From: Cryobacterium gelidum | GTDB lineage: Bacteria; Actinomycetota; Actinomycetes; Actinomycetales; Microbacteriaceae | Assembly: GCF_004403985.1 (NCBI RefSeq) | Contig: NZ_SOHL01000027.1 | Location: 124,373 to 188,372 of the forward strand | DNA length: 64,000 nt | Direction: 5' to 3' | Part shown: piece by piece, positions 17,641 through 25,904 of the stretch | Position numbering within the stretch: the first letter of the stretch is position 1 | How the letters are laid out: the number at the start of each line of letters is the position of its first letter | The notes under the pieces: model-generated | What the model was told of the DNA's origin: nothing | Databases searched by the model: none | What the model saw: only the letters and a program-made list of their open reading frames with translations | Program-made: the position numbers and the translations under genes

Positions 17641-17662
17641 AATAAACGGATAATAAACGGAT
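17641..17662. repeat. 11-bp direct repeat in an AT-rich patch near the attachment site
   Basis: Two perfect adjacent copies of aataaacggat (17641-17651 and 17652-17662) lie in the most AT-rich stretch of the region, between the excisionase gene and the tRNA. Their position suits arm-type integrase or excisionase binding sites, or an operator of the xis-int promoter. Confidence 0.5.
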
Positions 17663-17723
17663 ACTTCATCAAGTCTTGCTCCTATGGTGAGAACAAGAAA
17701 ACCTGATCAAGCGATGTTTCGAG

Positions 17724-17760
17724 TAGGGCGGCCGGGACTTGAACCCGGGACCGACGGATT
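17724..17760. other. Probable ICE attachment site in the tRNA 3' half
   Basis: The 3' half of the tRNA faces the excisionase and integrase genes, so the element edge most likely lies inside this sequence. The matching copy would be at the other end of the element, outside the window, so the exact core cannot be defined. Confidence 0.35.
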
Positions 17761-17797
17761 ATGAGTCCGCTGCTCTAACCAGCTGAGCTACCGCCCC
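17724..17797 (-). tRNA. tRNA with CAT anticodon (elongator Met or Ile2)
   Basis: A 74-nt cloverleaf on the minus strand: acceptor GGGGCGG pairing with CCGCCCT (one G-U), TAGCTCAG D-arm, anticodon loop CTCATAA, T-arm CCGGG-TTCAAGT-CCCGG and discriminator A; CCA is not encoded. The acceptor has no initiator-type mismatch, so it is elongator tRNA-Met or the lysidine-modified tRNA-Ile2; sequence alone does not settle which. It serves as the ICE integration target. Confidence 0.9.
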
Positions 17798-17836
17798 AAG
17801 AGGCACGACCGCACGGTCGCACCCACAGATGTGTGA

Positions 17837-19117
17837 CTACTCGGGCGACTGTGACGAAGCCCCGTTGGTGACCAGATCGCTCACCGGCTCCCCACGATAC
17901 AGGCATTCGAATGTGTTCAGAGTGCGCTTGATGTCGTGTGCGGCGATGAGTTTGAGCGACTCCCGCTTGAGTGCCGTCAAACGTTCCGGGGAGGCGGTGA
18001 GTACCACGGTCAGTTTGTCCGCCAGATCCTGCGCGTCGCCCGGCTTGAACAGGTAGCCGTTGTTCTCGTCGTGCACGAGGTGGGGTAGCGCCATGGCATC
18101 GGCAGCGACGATCGGCAGTCCGGAGGCCATGGCCTCCATCGTGGCGATGCTCTGTAGCTCGGCAATGGACGGCATGGCAAACACGGTAGCCCGTGAGTAG
18201 GCCCCGCGCAGCTCGTCATCCGTCACGTAACCGGTGAACGTGACGCGTGAGCGGATGCCGAGCGTGTCGGCCAGGTGCTCCAGGTTGCGTTTCTGATCGC
18301 CCCCACCGACGATCTCGATCTGGGCGTCGAGCTCGGGCGACAGTAGCGCCGCCGCCTGCAGCAGCACGTCGATCTGCTTTTCGCCGGTGACGCGACCGAC
18401 GAAGAGGATGCGGTTTTCCGTGCGAGGCTCGAAGTTGGGTGCGTAGTTGTCAGCGTTGATTCCGCAGGAGATGGCACGCACACCGGTGAGACCGGTGTAC
18501 TTCTCCAAAAACTGAGCGGCCCGCCGGGTTGGGGTGGTCACGGCTGCAGCGCGCCCAAATGTGCGCCGCGCAGCGCGCCAGGCCGCCTTGATCACCCGAT
18601 CTTGCAAGCCGACTGGCACGAGGGAAAACTTCACCATGTTCTCGGGCATGAAGTGGTTCGTGCCGACTAAGCGAATGTTGCGCTTGGCCGCTTCGATGGA
18701 CACGCCGCGCCCCACATTGATGTGGGATTGAAAGTGCACGACGTCGGGGTGGAATGAATCGAGAATGCGCCGGCTTTCACCGCGAATCAGCCACGGCAGG
18801 GCGAAGCGCAACCAGTCGTGCGGGTACCAGCGCCAGCTATGCAGGCGGTGCACCACCATGGGCTGACCCTCGTGCATTTCGGTCCAGCTGCCGTGCTTCC
18901 GCGACGGGGCCGGGGCCATGATCTGAACCTCGTGGCCGCGGGCTACCAGCCCGGCGGCCAGGCGCTCGGCAAAGCGGGCAGCACCGTTCACATCGGGTGC
19001 AAAGGTGTCGGCGGCGATGAGGACACGAATCCGAGGCTTATCGGACGGCGCACGCGCGGCGCGCTCGGGCGCATTGCCCAGGGTTGGGCTGCTCAGCAAG
19101 TCGGTCGAATCTGACAA
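17837..19117 (-). CDS. Glycosyltransferase family 4 protein
   Basis: A 426-residue GT-B glycosyltransferase. The N-terminal Rossmann domain begins at about 30 (IRVLIAADTFAPDVNGAARF). The C-terminal GT4 domain contains ILFVGRVTGEKQIDVLLQAA, the E-x7-E type box PSIAELQSIATMEAMASGLP and VAADAMALPHLV. It resembles the PimB/MgtA alpha-mannosyltransferases of actinobacterial glycolipid synthesis, though donor and acceptor cannot be fixed. The start used is TTG at 19117 without a good ribosome site; a start nearer residue 28 is possible. Confidence 0.82.
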   Translation of the reverse strand: MSDSTDLLSSPTLGNAPERAARAPSDKPRIRVLIAADTFAPDVNGAARFAERLAAGLVARGHEVQIMAPAPSRKHGSWTEMHEGQPMVVHRLHSWRWYPHDWLRFALPWLIRGESRRILDSFHPDVVHFQSHINVGRGVSIEAAKRNIRLVGTNHFMPENMVKFSLVPVGLQDRVIKAAWRAARRTFGRAAAVTTPTRRAAQFLEKYTGLTGVRAISCGINADNYAPNFEPRTENRILFVGRVTGEKQIDVLLQAAALLSPELDAQIEIVGGGDQKRNLEHLADTLGIRSRVTFTGYVTDDELRGAYSRATVFAMPSIAELQSIATMEAMASGLPIVAADAMALPHLVHDENNGYLFKPGDAQDLADKLTVVLTASPERLTALKRESLKLIAAHDIKRTLNTFECLYRGEPVSDLVTNGASSQSPE

Positions 19118-19269
19118 GTGGAGTGGTCCCTACGTTGTTGGGCCGGGGTCATCATCCGGCAGGAGATCTCGGGTGCGCTCGTCAAAATGACGCGGCGCAC
19201 TCGAACCCTATTCTAAACCGTGCCCACCGCGCGGGGGCCCGCACCGTGGTGGCCCAAAAATTTCGCGGG

Positions 19270-20184
19270 TCAGCGATCGAATTGAGGGTGGTACCGCGCC
19301 AATAGGAACACACCCCAAATTGCGACAGCACCGGCAAGGACGAAGGCGACCGCAGCTGCAGGGGGTGCCTGACTAGCCTCGCCGAGCACGACGATTCCGA
19401 TACCGACAGCGACGAGCGGGTCGACAACGGTGAGCCCCGCAATCACGAGATCCGGTGGGCCCGATGCGTAGGCATTCTGCACAAAATACGCCCCTAATAC
19501 GGCTGCAAGCAATAGACCGAGCACACAGGTCAGGGTGAGCCACTCGAAGTTTCCGTGCTGGGTGCGATTGATGACGACCTTGGCCAGTGTCGCCACGAAA
19601 CCGTAAAGCACACCGGCACCGAGAATGTAGAAAATCGCCTGCGACCGGCGGCGCAGAAACCCGAAAGCAAGTGCAAATGCCAGCAGAACGGCCGCGAGAA
19701 CGATGAGGATGGTCACCAGGTTTTGGTCGGTGACCGGCCTGTCGACGGCGGTGAACGCCGCCACGGTGACGAACAGGCCAACCCCACCCACGCACATGGA
19801 GATGGCGATGATGCTCGCACGATTGAGCTTGACCTTGCTGACGCGGGCGTTCAGAACGGCGGTGATGACGAGGGCAACCGCCCCGAGCGGCTGCACAACG
19901 ATGATAGGGGCGAACGCGAGACTCGTGAGTTGAAACACGATTGCGAGCCCGAGCATGAGGGAACCGAACACCCAGGACGGCCGGGCCAGCAGCAGGGTGA
20001 GCTGGCGCACGTTGAGCCCGCCGGTGACCTCGCCAGTGAACGACTCGACCTTGTTCACGCCGCGATGCTGAAATTGAGCGCCGAGGGACAGGAAGACGGC
20101 ACCAACCAGGGCCAGCGGAATTCCGATGGCCTGCCGCGGATCAATGGCGATTTCTGTCGCCAGATCGGTTAGGTCAGTGATCAC
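19270..20184 (-). CDS. DMT family transporter
   Basis: A 304-residue membrane protein with about nine hydrophobic helices and little loop sequence. It resembles the EamA/NIPA-like branch of the drug/metabolite transporter superfamily (PLALVGAVFLSLGAQFQHRG near the start, PLGAVALVITAVLNARVS in the middle). The substrate is unknown; Mg2+ or metabolite transport has been suggested for relatives. The start is GTG. It is divergent from def with only 40 bp between, so the two promoters must overlap. Confidence 0.75.
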   Translation of the reverse strand: MITDLTDLATEIAIDPRQAIGIPLALVGAVFLSLGAQFQHRGVNKVESFTGEVTGGLNVRQLTLLLARPSWVFGSLMLGLAIVFQLTSLAFAPIIVVQPLGAVALVITAVLNARVSKVKLNRASIIAISMCVGGVGLFVTVAAFTAVDRPVTDQNLVTILIVLAAVLLAFALAFGFLRRRSQAIFYILGAGVLYGFVATLAKVVINRTQHGNFEWLTLTCVLGLLLAAVLGAYFVQNAYASGPPDLVIAGLTVVDPLVAVGIGIVVLGEASQAPPAAAVAFVLAGAVAIWGVFLLARYHPQFDR

Positions 20185-20224
20185 TTGATGACCCTATCGA
20201 CAAGCTTGACGATATTCTGGAGAA

Positions 20225-20797
20225 ATGGCCGTACGCGCGATAGTAATTTCTGGTGAACCCGTTCTCCACTCCCCCGCCGCTCCAGTCGTCGATTTTGACG
20301 ATAGTTTGCGCGAGCTGGTGGAAGACATGTTCGAGACGATGGACGCCGCACCGGGGGTAGGTCTCGCCGCCACGCAGGTGGGTGTCGGGCTGCGCATCTT
20401 CACCTACAGCTACCAGGACGACGATGACGTGTCATGGCGGGGCGTGGCGATCAACCCTGAGTTATGGATCACACCGGTGTCTGCCAGGCCCGTGGATGAC
20501 GAAGATCTCGACGAAGACGAAGGCTGCCTGTCATTTCCGGGCGAGCGGTTTCCACTCAAGCGAGCCGAGTCCGCCATCCTGCGGGCTGTCGACGCTGAGC
20601 AGCGGCCCTTTGAGATTCGAGCGGACGGCTGGCTTGCCCGCATCTTTCAGCACGAGTATGACCACCTCGACGGCACGCTGTATGTCGATCGTCTCGAGCA
20701 CGTCTACACGAAGATGGCAGCCAAGGTTGAACGCAAGAAGAGCTGGGGTGTGCCGGGGTTGAGCTGGACGCCGGGCGTCGACAACCTCGAAGGCTGA
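20225..20797 (+). CDS. def: Peptide deformylase
   Basis: A 190-residue metalloenzyme that removes the formyl group from the N-terminal Met of new proteins. All three motifs are present: GVGLAATQ (44-51), EGCLS (99-103, metal Cys101) and QHEYDH (142-147, metal His143 and His147, catalytic Glu144). The C-terminal extension of about 30 residues is common in actinobacterial type I enzymes. It is convergent with the histidine-kinase-like gene. Confidence 0.95.
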   Translation: MAVRAIVISGEPVLHSPAAPVVDFDDSLRELVEDMFETMDAAPGVGLAATQVGVGLRIFTYSYQDDDDVSWRGVAINPELWITPVSARPVDDEDLDEDEGCLSFPGERFPLKRAESAILRAVDAEQRPFEIRADGWLARIFQHEYDHLDGTLYVDRLEHVYTKMAAKVERKKSWGVPGLSWTPGVDNLEG

Positions 20798-20898
20798 CAG
20801 CAGGCCGCGAGTGAGGCGGCCAGGTTAGTGCGCGCAAGTCTGCGGTGATCGGCGCGGCCAGTAGGGCCAGGGCTGATAGGCCGTCAATGGATGCCCAT

Positions 20899-20915
20899 CG
20901 GGTAGTGGCTACCCG
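20899..20915 (-). terminator. Perfect hairpin just after the histidine-kinase-like gene
   Basis: CGGGTAG (20899-20905), a TGG loop and CTACCCG (20909-20915) form a perfect 7-bp stem beginning 2 bp past the stop codon. There is no U-run, so termination is possible but not certain. Confidence 0.45.
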
Positions 20916-20916
20916 G

Positions 20917-21822
20917 TCATCGAGATAGATCCACGCCGTGCACGCCGTTGTGAAAGCGCAGCGACGGAAACACGGCTGACACCGAGAAACCCAGCCCGGG
21001 AACCGTTCCGGCATTGAACACACCGCCAAATAGCTGGGCGCGCTCACGCATCTGCGTGATTCCGGGGCCTGCAATGCTTTCGCTGAGGGCCTTGAGGTCG
21101 TCCTCGATCGTGTACGGGGTACGTGCGGCCTGTTCGCCGGCCTCTTGGCCGTCACGGCGGGCTGCGGCACGGATGCCGTCATCGTCGACGAGGAGCTGCA
21201 AGCCGTCCCGGGTCCAGGTGAACGACACCCGCGCTTCGGTGCCGACGCCGCCGTGCTTGAGCGCATTCGAGAGGGCGCTCTGCAGAATGCGGAAGATGGC
21301 GAGCTCAGCGCCCGCTTTGAGGGCAAAGCGCTCGCCCGATTCGATGAAACTCACCACGAGTCCGGCGTCGCGCATGACGCGAAACAGGTCGCGGGTCGAC
21401 TGTGGGCCGGGCTGCAGTGCACCGACGGTCTCACCCTCGCGCACGATCGTCACGACGCGGCGCATGTCGGCAAGGGCCGCGCGGCCGTCATCAACGAGCG
21501 CGATGGCCGCACGCACTGCCGTGGAGGGGTCGCTTTCGGCGGTGTAGCGAACGCCTTCGGCCCGGGTAATGAGTCGGGCGATGGTGAGCACCGCGCCATC
21601 CTGAAGCTCACGAATGATGGCCAATCGCCCCTGTTGCTCAGCGAGGGAGAGTTCCAGTTCGATGCGCACGCGCTCGGCGGCGTTGCGATCGAAGATGACC
21701 CGGCGCGAGCGCAGCAGGGTGATGGTCCAGAGCACGAGGAGCGTTCCGGACAGTACCCCGAGCGTCGATATCAGAAATTGCGAGAAATCCACGCGGACCA
21801 CCACTTCTTGTGCCGACGCCAT
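20917..21822 (-). CDS. Histidine kinase-like protein lacking the phospho-acceptor His
   Basis: A 301-residue protein with one membrane segment (about 15-37), a coiled linker, a HisKA_3-like dimerisation helix and an HATPase domain. The N box (LQSALSNALKHGG), VDDDG and GPGITQMRERAQLFGG are all present. The dimerisation motif, normally R-E-L-H-D, reads RELQDGAVLTIARLI, with Gln74 where His is needed; the codon is a clear CAG. No response regulator gene is adjacent. It could be a scaffold or pseudokinase that binds ATP and partners another kinase. The frame is intact, so it does not look like a decaying gene. Confidence 0.8.
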   Translation of the reverse strand: MASAQEVVVRVDFSQFLISTLGVLSGTLLVLWTITLLRSRRVIFDRNAAERVRIELELSLAEQQGRLAIIRELQDGAVLTIARLITRAEGVRYTAESDPSTAVRAAIALVDDGRAALADMRRVVTIVREGETVGALQPGPQSTRDLFRVMRDAGLVVSFIESGERFALKAGAELAIFRILQSALSNALKHGGVGTEARVSFTWTRDGLQLLVDDDGIRAAARRDGQEAGEQAARTPYTIEDDLKALSESIAGPGITQMRERAQLFGGVFNAGTVPGLGFSVSAVFPSLRFHNGVHGVDLSR

Positions 21823-21874
21823 GGCGCACTGTGAAAATTAGGAAGAACTTTCTTGCCTGCACGAAAAGTACCCA

Positions 21875-21913
21875 CAAAAAAGGCCACCCGGGGTGGAGCC
21901 CTGAGTGACCTTT
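21875..21913 (-). terminator. Rho-independent terminator after tRNA-Asn
   Basis: On the minus strand AAAGGTCAC and GTGGCCTTT form a stem around a GC-rich loop and are followed by a run of T (plus-strand cacaaaaaa). It begins directly after the tRNA-Asn 3' end. Confidence 0.8.
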
Positions 21914-21915
21914 CG

Positions 21916-21988
21916 CTCCCCGACTTGGACTCGAACCAAGAACCTGCGCATTAACAGTGCGCTGCTCTGCCAATTGAGCTATCGAGGA
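21916..21988 (-). tRNA. tRNA-Asn (GTT)
   Basis: A 73-nt cloverleaf: acceptor TCCTCGA with TCGGGGA, D-arm GCTCAATTGGCAGAGC, anticodon stem GCGCA-CTGTTAA-TGCGC giving anticodon GTT, T-arm CTTGG-TTCGAGT-CCAAG and discriminator G. CCA is not encoded. A terminator follows at once. Confidence 0.95.
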
Positions 21989-22217
21989 ATGCTTGAACAG
22001 CGTTGTTACTTTACCAAGGTTTCTTGTTGTGCCAAAACCAAGTCGGGTTCCGATCGGCTCCGATGACGCAGTTTTGACGGCTGAAAACCCGCGCAGCCCG
22101 CGGAAAGTGGGGCAGCAGCAACAGTTGAGCAGTCTCGTGCGCGAAAACACGGTCGGGCGTGTCGGCCCGGCTGCGACCGTTCCTGCTCGAAACTGGGCGC
22201 CAGCGGTCGCGGTATTC

Positions 22218-23120
22218 CTAGCTGCCGACGGCGGCATCCGTTTGATTGCCGGTACTGGGTGGCTCGCCGGCGACGAGCGACTCGACGTCGGGCTCAGCGA
22301 CTGTGGGCTGCAGGGCGGCGGCGAGTTCACGCACGTAGGGGTGCCACGGGTCCCGAAAAACGTCGTCGATGGTGCCGAGGCCCACCAGCACACCCTGATG
22401 CATGACGCCGATCCGATTGACGACCCGCTGCAACACGGCCAGGTCGGAGCTGATCACGAGCGCAGAAAAGGAGCGCTCCTGCTGCAGCTCGCTGATCAAG
22501 TCAACCACGGCGTCGCGCACCATGACATCAACGCCCGCCGTGGGCTCGTCAGCGATCAAGAGTTCCGGTCCGAATACGAGAGCACGGGCCAGCGCCACCC
22601 GCTGCCGTTGACCACTGGAGAGCTCGTAGGGATACCGACCGAGAAGGGCCAGCGGCAGGCGCACCGCATCGATCATGGTGGCAACCTGGGCGCCGAGCGC
22701 ACGACGGTTGTAGCGTCGATCCCGTTCGAGTACCGGCTCGGCGACAATCTCGGCCACCGTCATGGTCGACGGCAGGGTATCGGCGGCATCCTGGGCCAGC
22801 AGCCCAACTCCGAAGGTGAGCCGGGTCAGCTTGCGCTTACTGATGCGGCGGAGCCCATACCCGAGTACGGTCGCCTCTCCCCCGGTGATCTGCGGGCGGA
22901 TGCCGGTGGCGTCGCTCGCGAATGCGTCACCGGAGAGCACCCGGGCGAGGGTGCTTTTGCCTGAGCCGCTCTCACCGAGCAGACCCACTACCTCCCCCGG
23001 GGCGATGCGCAAAGTGAACCCGTGCACCGCGACGAACGCCGGACTGGCGCCGTGCGGCGGGTATTCGATGGTCAGATCACTCGTTTGGATCGGGGGAACG
23101 GATGCCGCGCCGTGCTTCAT
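22218..23120 (-). CDS. Oligopeptide ABC transporter ATP-binding protein (OppF/DppF type)
   Basis: A 300-residue ATPase with Walker A GESGSGKST (about 50-58), signature LSSGQRQRVALARAL and Walker B LLIADEPTAGVD. It ends the five-gene operon, 5 bp after the double ATPase, and would energise peptide import with the two permeases. It is a third nucleotide-binding domain beyond the two in the upstream gene, which is unusual because two suffice. Its substrate-side partner may therefore vary. Confidence 0.85.
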   Translation of the reverse strand: MKHGAASVPPIQTSDLTIEYPPHGASPAFVAVHGFTLRIAPGEVVGLLGESGSGKSTLARVLSGDAFASDATGIRPQITGGEATVLGYGLRRISKRKLTRLTFGVGLLAQDAADTLPSTMTVAEIVAEPVLERDRRYNRRALGAQVATMIDAVRLPLALLGRYPYELSSGQRQRVALARALVFGPELLIADEPTAGVDVMVRDAVVDLISELQQERSFSALVISSDLAVLQRVVNRIGVMHQGVLVGLGTIDDVFRDPWHPYVRELAAALQPTVAEPDVESLVAGEPPSTGNQTDAAVGS

Positions 23121-23125
23121 GCGGT

Positions 23126-24823
23126 CTATCCCGCCGCACGCAGGACGCGGAGTTCATTCCGGCGCAGCGCTTGTGCGGCCGGATCGGGAACCGGAAGCGA
23201 GGCAAGCAGACGCTGGGTGTAGGGATCCTTCGGTGCACCGAGCACTTCGGCGCCGGTGCCTTCCTCGACCAGTTTTCCCTTGTAGAGCACGGCAATGCGG
23301 TCGGCGAGAATATCGACGACGGCAAGGTCGTGGCTGATAAACAACGCCGCGAAGCCGAACTCCTTCTGCAACTCGGCGAAGAGTTCGAGAACCTTCGCCT
23401 GCACTGACACGTCGAGCGCGCTCGTCGGTTCGTCCGCGATCAGCAGGCTCGGCTCCAGCGCCAGACCGCGGGCCAGGCTCGCTCGTTGGCGCTGGCCACC
23501 GCTGAGCTCGTGTGGGTAGCGATCGCCATAGGTGCGCGGTAGCTGCACTGCCTCGAGCAGTTCGTTGACGCGGGTACGTGCTGCAGCGGGGTTGGCGGCG
23601 CGACCGTGCACGACGAGGGGTTCGGCCACGCACTCCGCGATCGTCAGCAGCGGGTTGAAGCTCGAAGCCGGGTCTTGAAAGACGAAGCCGATATCGCTGC
23701 GCACCTTCTTGAAGGCGCGCTCCTTGAATCCTTTCATCTCGTGGCCGAGCACGGTGAGGGAGCCGTCAGTCACCCGCGTGAGGCCGGCCATGGCGCGGCC
23801 GATGGTGGTCTTGCCCGACCCGCTCTCACCGACCAGACCGAGCACTTCGCCGGGCCGGATGATGAAGCTCACCCCGTCGACGGCGGTGAATCCGGGTTTG
23901 CCGAGCCGACCCGGGTACTGAATTTTCAGGTTGTCGGCGACGACGACCGGTGTCTCGGCGGCCCAACCCGGTTCGCGGGCGAGTGCTCGTGCGGTGGCCC
24001 GAATGGTGCCCTGGCCGACGTGCGGCACCGAGCCAAGCAGTCGCTTGGTGTAGTCGTGCTGCGGATTGGAGAACAACGCCTGGGCAGAGGCTTCCTCGAC
24101 GACCGTGCCCTCGTACATGACGGCGACGCGGTCGGCGAGGTCGGCGACGACACCCATATTGTGCGTGATCAGCACGATGGCCGTGCCGAATTCGTCGCGG
24201 CAACGGCGGAGCAGATCGAGGATCTCGGCCTGCACTGTCACGTCCAGTGCGGTGGTCGGCTCGTCAGCCACGATCAGCCCCGGGTCGAGTACGAGGGCCA
24301 TGGCGATGACGACGCGCTGCTTCTGCCCGCCGGAGAACTGGTGCGGGTAGTAGTCGACGCGGCTCTCGGGGTCGGGGATGCCGACCCGGCCGAGAATTTC
24401 GATCGCCTTGGCGCGTGCCTGCTTCTTGGTGAATTCACCGTGGGCGCGAATGCCCTCGGCGATCTGCCAGCCGACGGTGAACACGGGGTTCAGTGCCGTG
24501 GACGGCTCCTGGAACACCATGGAAACGTCCGTTCCACGCAGTTGGCGCAGCTTCTGCTTACTGACGGCGAGAACGTCGTTGGAGTCGGCGCCGTCTTTAC
24601 TGCTGAGGATGACGGCGCCGTGGGCGGTCGCGGTCTCCGGTAGCAGACCGAGGATGGTCTTCGCGGTGACGGTCTTGCCGCTGCCGCTCTCCCCCACAAT
24701 GGCGAGAACCTCGCCGGGGGCGACGCGCAGAGTGACGCCGTCGACGGCTTTGACCGCTCCGCCGTCGGTAGCGAAGGTCACGTTGAGATTGTCGATGCGA
24801 ACGACGTCGGGCAGGGAGCTCAT
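23126..24823 (-). CDS. Dipeptide/oligopeptide ABC transporter, fused double ATP-binding protein
   Basis: A 565-residue fusion of two OppD/OppF-like ATPase domains. Each half has Walker A (GESGSGKT, near 42 and 330), a signature (FSGGQKQRV and LSGGQRQRA) and Walker B (IVADEPTTALDV and LIADEPTSALDV). The ATG at 24823 overlaps the permease stop as TAATG; the frame extends upstream to 25078, but only as Arg-rich shadow of the permease. It couples ATP hydrolysis to import through the two permeases encoded just upstream. Confidence 0.92.
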   Translation of the reverse strand: MSSLPDVVRIDNLNVTFATDGGAVKAVDGVTLRVAPGEVLAIVGESGSGKTVTAKTILGLLPETATAHGAVILSSKDGADSNDVLAVSKQKLRQLRGTDVSMVFQEPSTALNPVFTVGWQIAEGIRAHGEFTKKQARAKAIEILGRVGIPDPESRVDYYPHQFSGGQKQRVVIAMALVLDPGLIVADEPTTALDVTVQAEILDLLRRCRDEFGTAIVLITHNMGVVADLADRVAVMYEGTVVEEASAQALFSNPQHDYTKRLLGSVPHVGQGTIRATARALAREPGWAAETPVVVADNLKIQYPGRLGKPGFTAVDGVSFIIRPGEVLGLVGESGSGKTTIGRAMAGLTRVTDGSLTVLGHEMKGFKERAFKKVRSDIGFVFQDPASSFNPLLTIAECVAEPLVVHGRAANPAAARTRVNELLEAVQLPRTYGDRYPHELSGGQRQRASLARGLALEPSLLIADEPTSALDVSVQAKVLELFAELQKEFGFAALFISHDLAVVDILADRIAVLYKGKLVEEGTGAEVLGAPKDPYTQRLLASLPVPDPAAQALRRNELRVLRAAG

Positions 24824-25902
24824 TATTTGGCCTCGAATGGGTCGTCGTTCGGATGTGGGTCGGGAGCCAGCGGGCCGGTCTCGAGCCCGTCGATACCGCC
24901 GGGGCCGGCATCCAGGGTTCCGCCGGGGACGACGCTGGTGGCGGCGACGACGCCGGTGTTCCCCGGGGCTCGGCGGCTCCGCAGACGCGGATCCGCGAGG
25001 TCGTTGAGGCTTTCTCCCACGAGGGTGATGCCGAGAACCACGAGCACGATGGCGAGTCCCGGGAACAGGCTGGTCCACCAGATGCCACTCGAGACGTCGG
25101 AGAGTGACTTGTTCAGGTCATAGCCCCACTCGGCGGCCGACGATGGTTCGATGCCGAAGCCGATGAACCCCAGTCCGGCCAGGGTCAGCAGTGCCTCGGA
25201 GGCATTGAGAGTGAAGATGAGCGGAAGGGTACGGGTGGCGTTGCGCAATACGTGACGGAACATGATGCGCCCGTTGCTGGCACCGAGCACCCGGGCGGAC
25301 TCCACGTAGGCCTCGGCCTTGATCCGCACCGTTTCGGCCCGAATCACGCGAAAGTACTGCGGGATGAACACGACGGTGATCGAGATTGCCGCGGCGAAGA
25401 TTCCGCCCCACAGGTCGGAGCGGCCGCCAGAGATGACGATACCCATGACGATCGCGAGCAGCAGTGCCGGAAAGGCGTATACGGCGTCGCAGACGACGAC
25501 GAGTACCCGGTCCAGCCAGCCGCCGAAGTAGCCGGAGACGAGGCCAAGGGCCACACCGGCGAAGATAGACAGCACGACGGCAATAACCATGACGGCGATC
25601 GCGGTCTGCGAACCCCAGATGACCCGGGAGAGCACGTCGTAGCCACCGACTGTGGTGCCGAGCAGATGTGCCCCGCCGGGCGCCTGCTGAGCTCCGAAGG
25701 TGCCGTTGTCATCGCGCAACTGGCTGTAACCGTACGGCGCCAGGAGCGGAGCGAAGATCGCGGTGAGGATGAAGACGCCGGTGATGACGAGGCCCACCAC
25801 GAGCATGCCCCGTTGCAGGCCGATGCTCTGGCGGAACTGGTGCACGACGGGCAGCCGAGTCCAGAGCGGAGCCTTGGGGGCGAGCATAGTTGCAGCAGTC
25901 AT
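24823..25902 (-). CDS. Oligopeptide ABC transporter permease (DppC/OppC type)
   Basis: A 359-residue membrane protein with an N-terminal helix (about 31-52) and the DppC-type core: LLGTTVGGYDVLSRVIWGSQ, then the EAA loop YVESARVLGASNGRIMFRHV. The C-terminal tail of about 60 residues is Gly- and Asp-rich and longer than usual. It lies 2 bp after the DppB-type gene and overlaps the ATPase gene, so the set is clearly one operon. Confidence 0.92.
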   Translation of the reverse strand: MTAATMLAPKAPLWTRLPVVHQFRQSIGLQRGMLVVGLVITGVFILTAIFAPLLAPYGYSQLRDDNGTFGAQQAPGGAHLLGTTVGGYDVLSRVIWGSQTAIAVMVIAVVLSIFAGVALGLVSGYFGGWLDRVLVVVCDAVYAFPALLLAIVMGIVISGGRSDLWGGIFAAAISITVVFIPQYFRVIRAETVRIKAEAYVESARVLGASNGRIMFRHVLRNATRTLPLIFTLNASEALLTLAGLGFIGFGIEPSSAAEWGYDLNKSLSDVSSGIWWTSLFPGLAIVLVVLGITLVGESLNDLADPRLRSRRAPGNTGVVAATSVVPGGTLDAGPGGIDGLETGPLAPDPHPNDDPFEAK

Positions 25903-25904
25903 GG

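Noticed and set aside
24824-25078. N-terminal extension of the double ATPase
   Set aside because: It is the antiphase reading of the permease gene; the TAATG overlap at 24823 gives a proper start.
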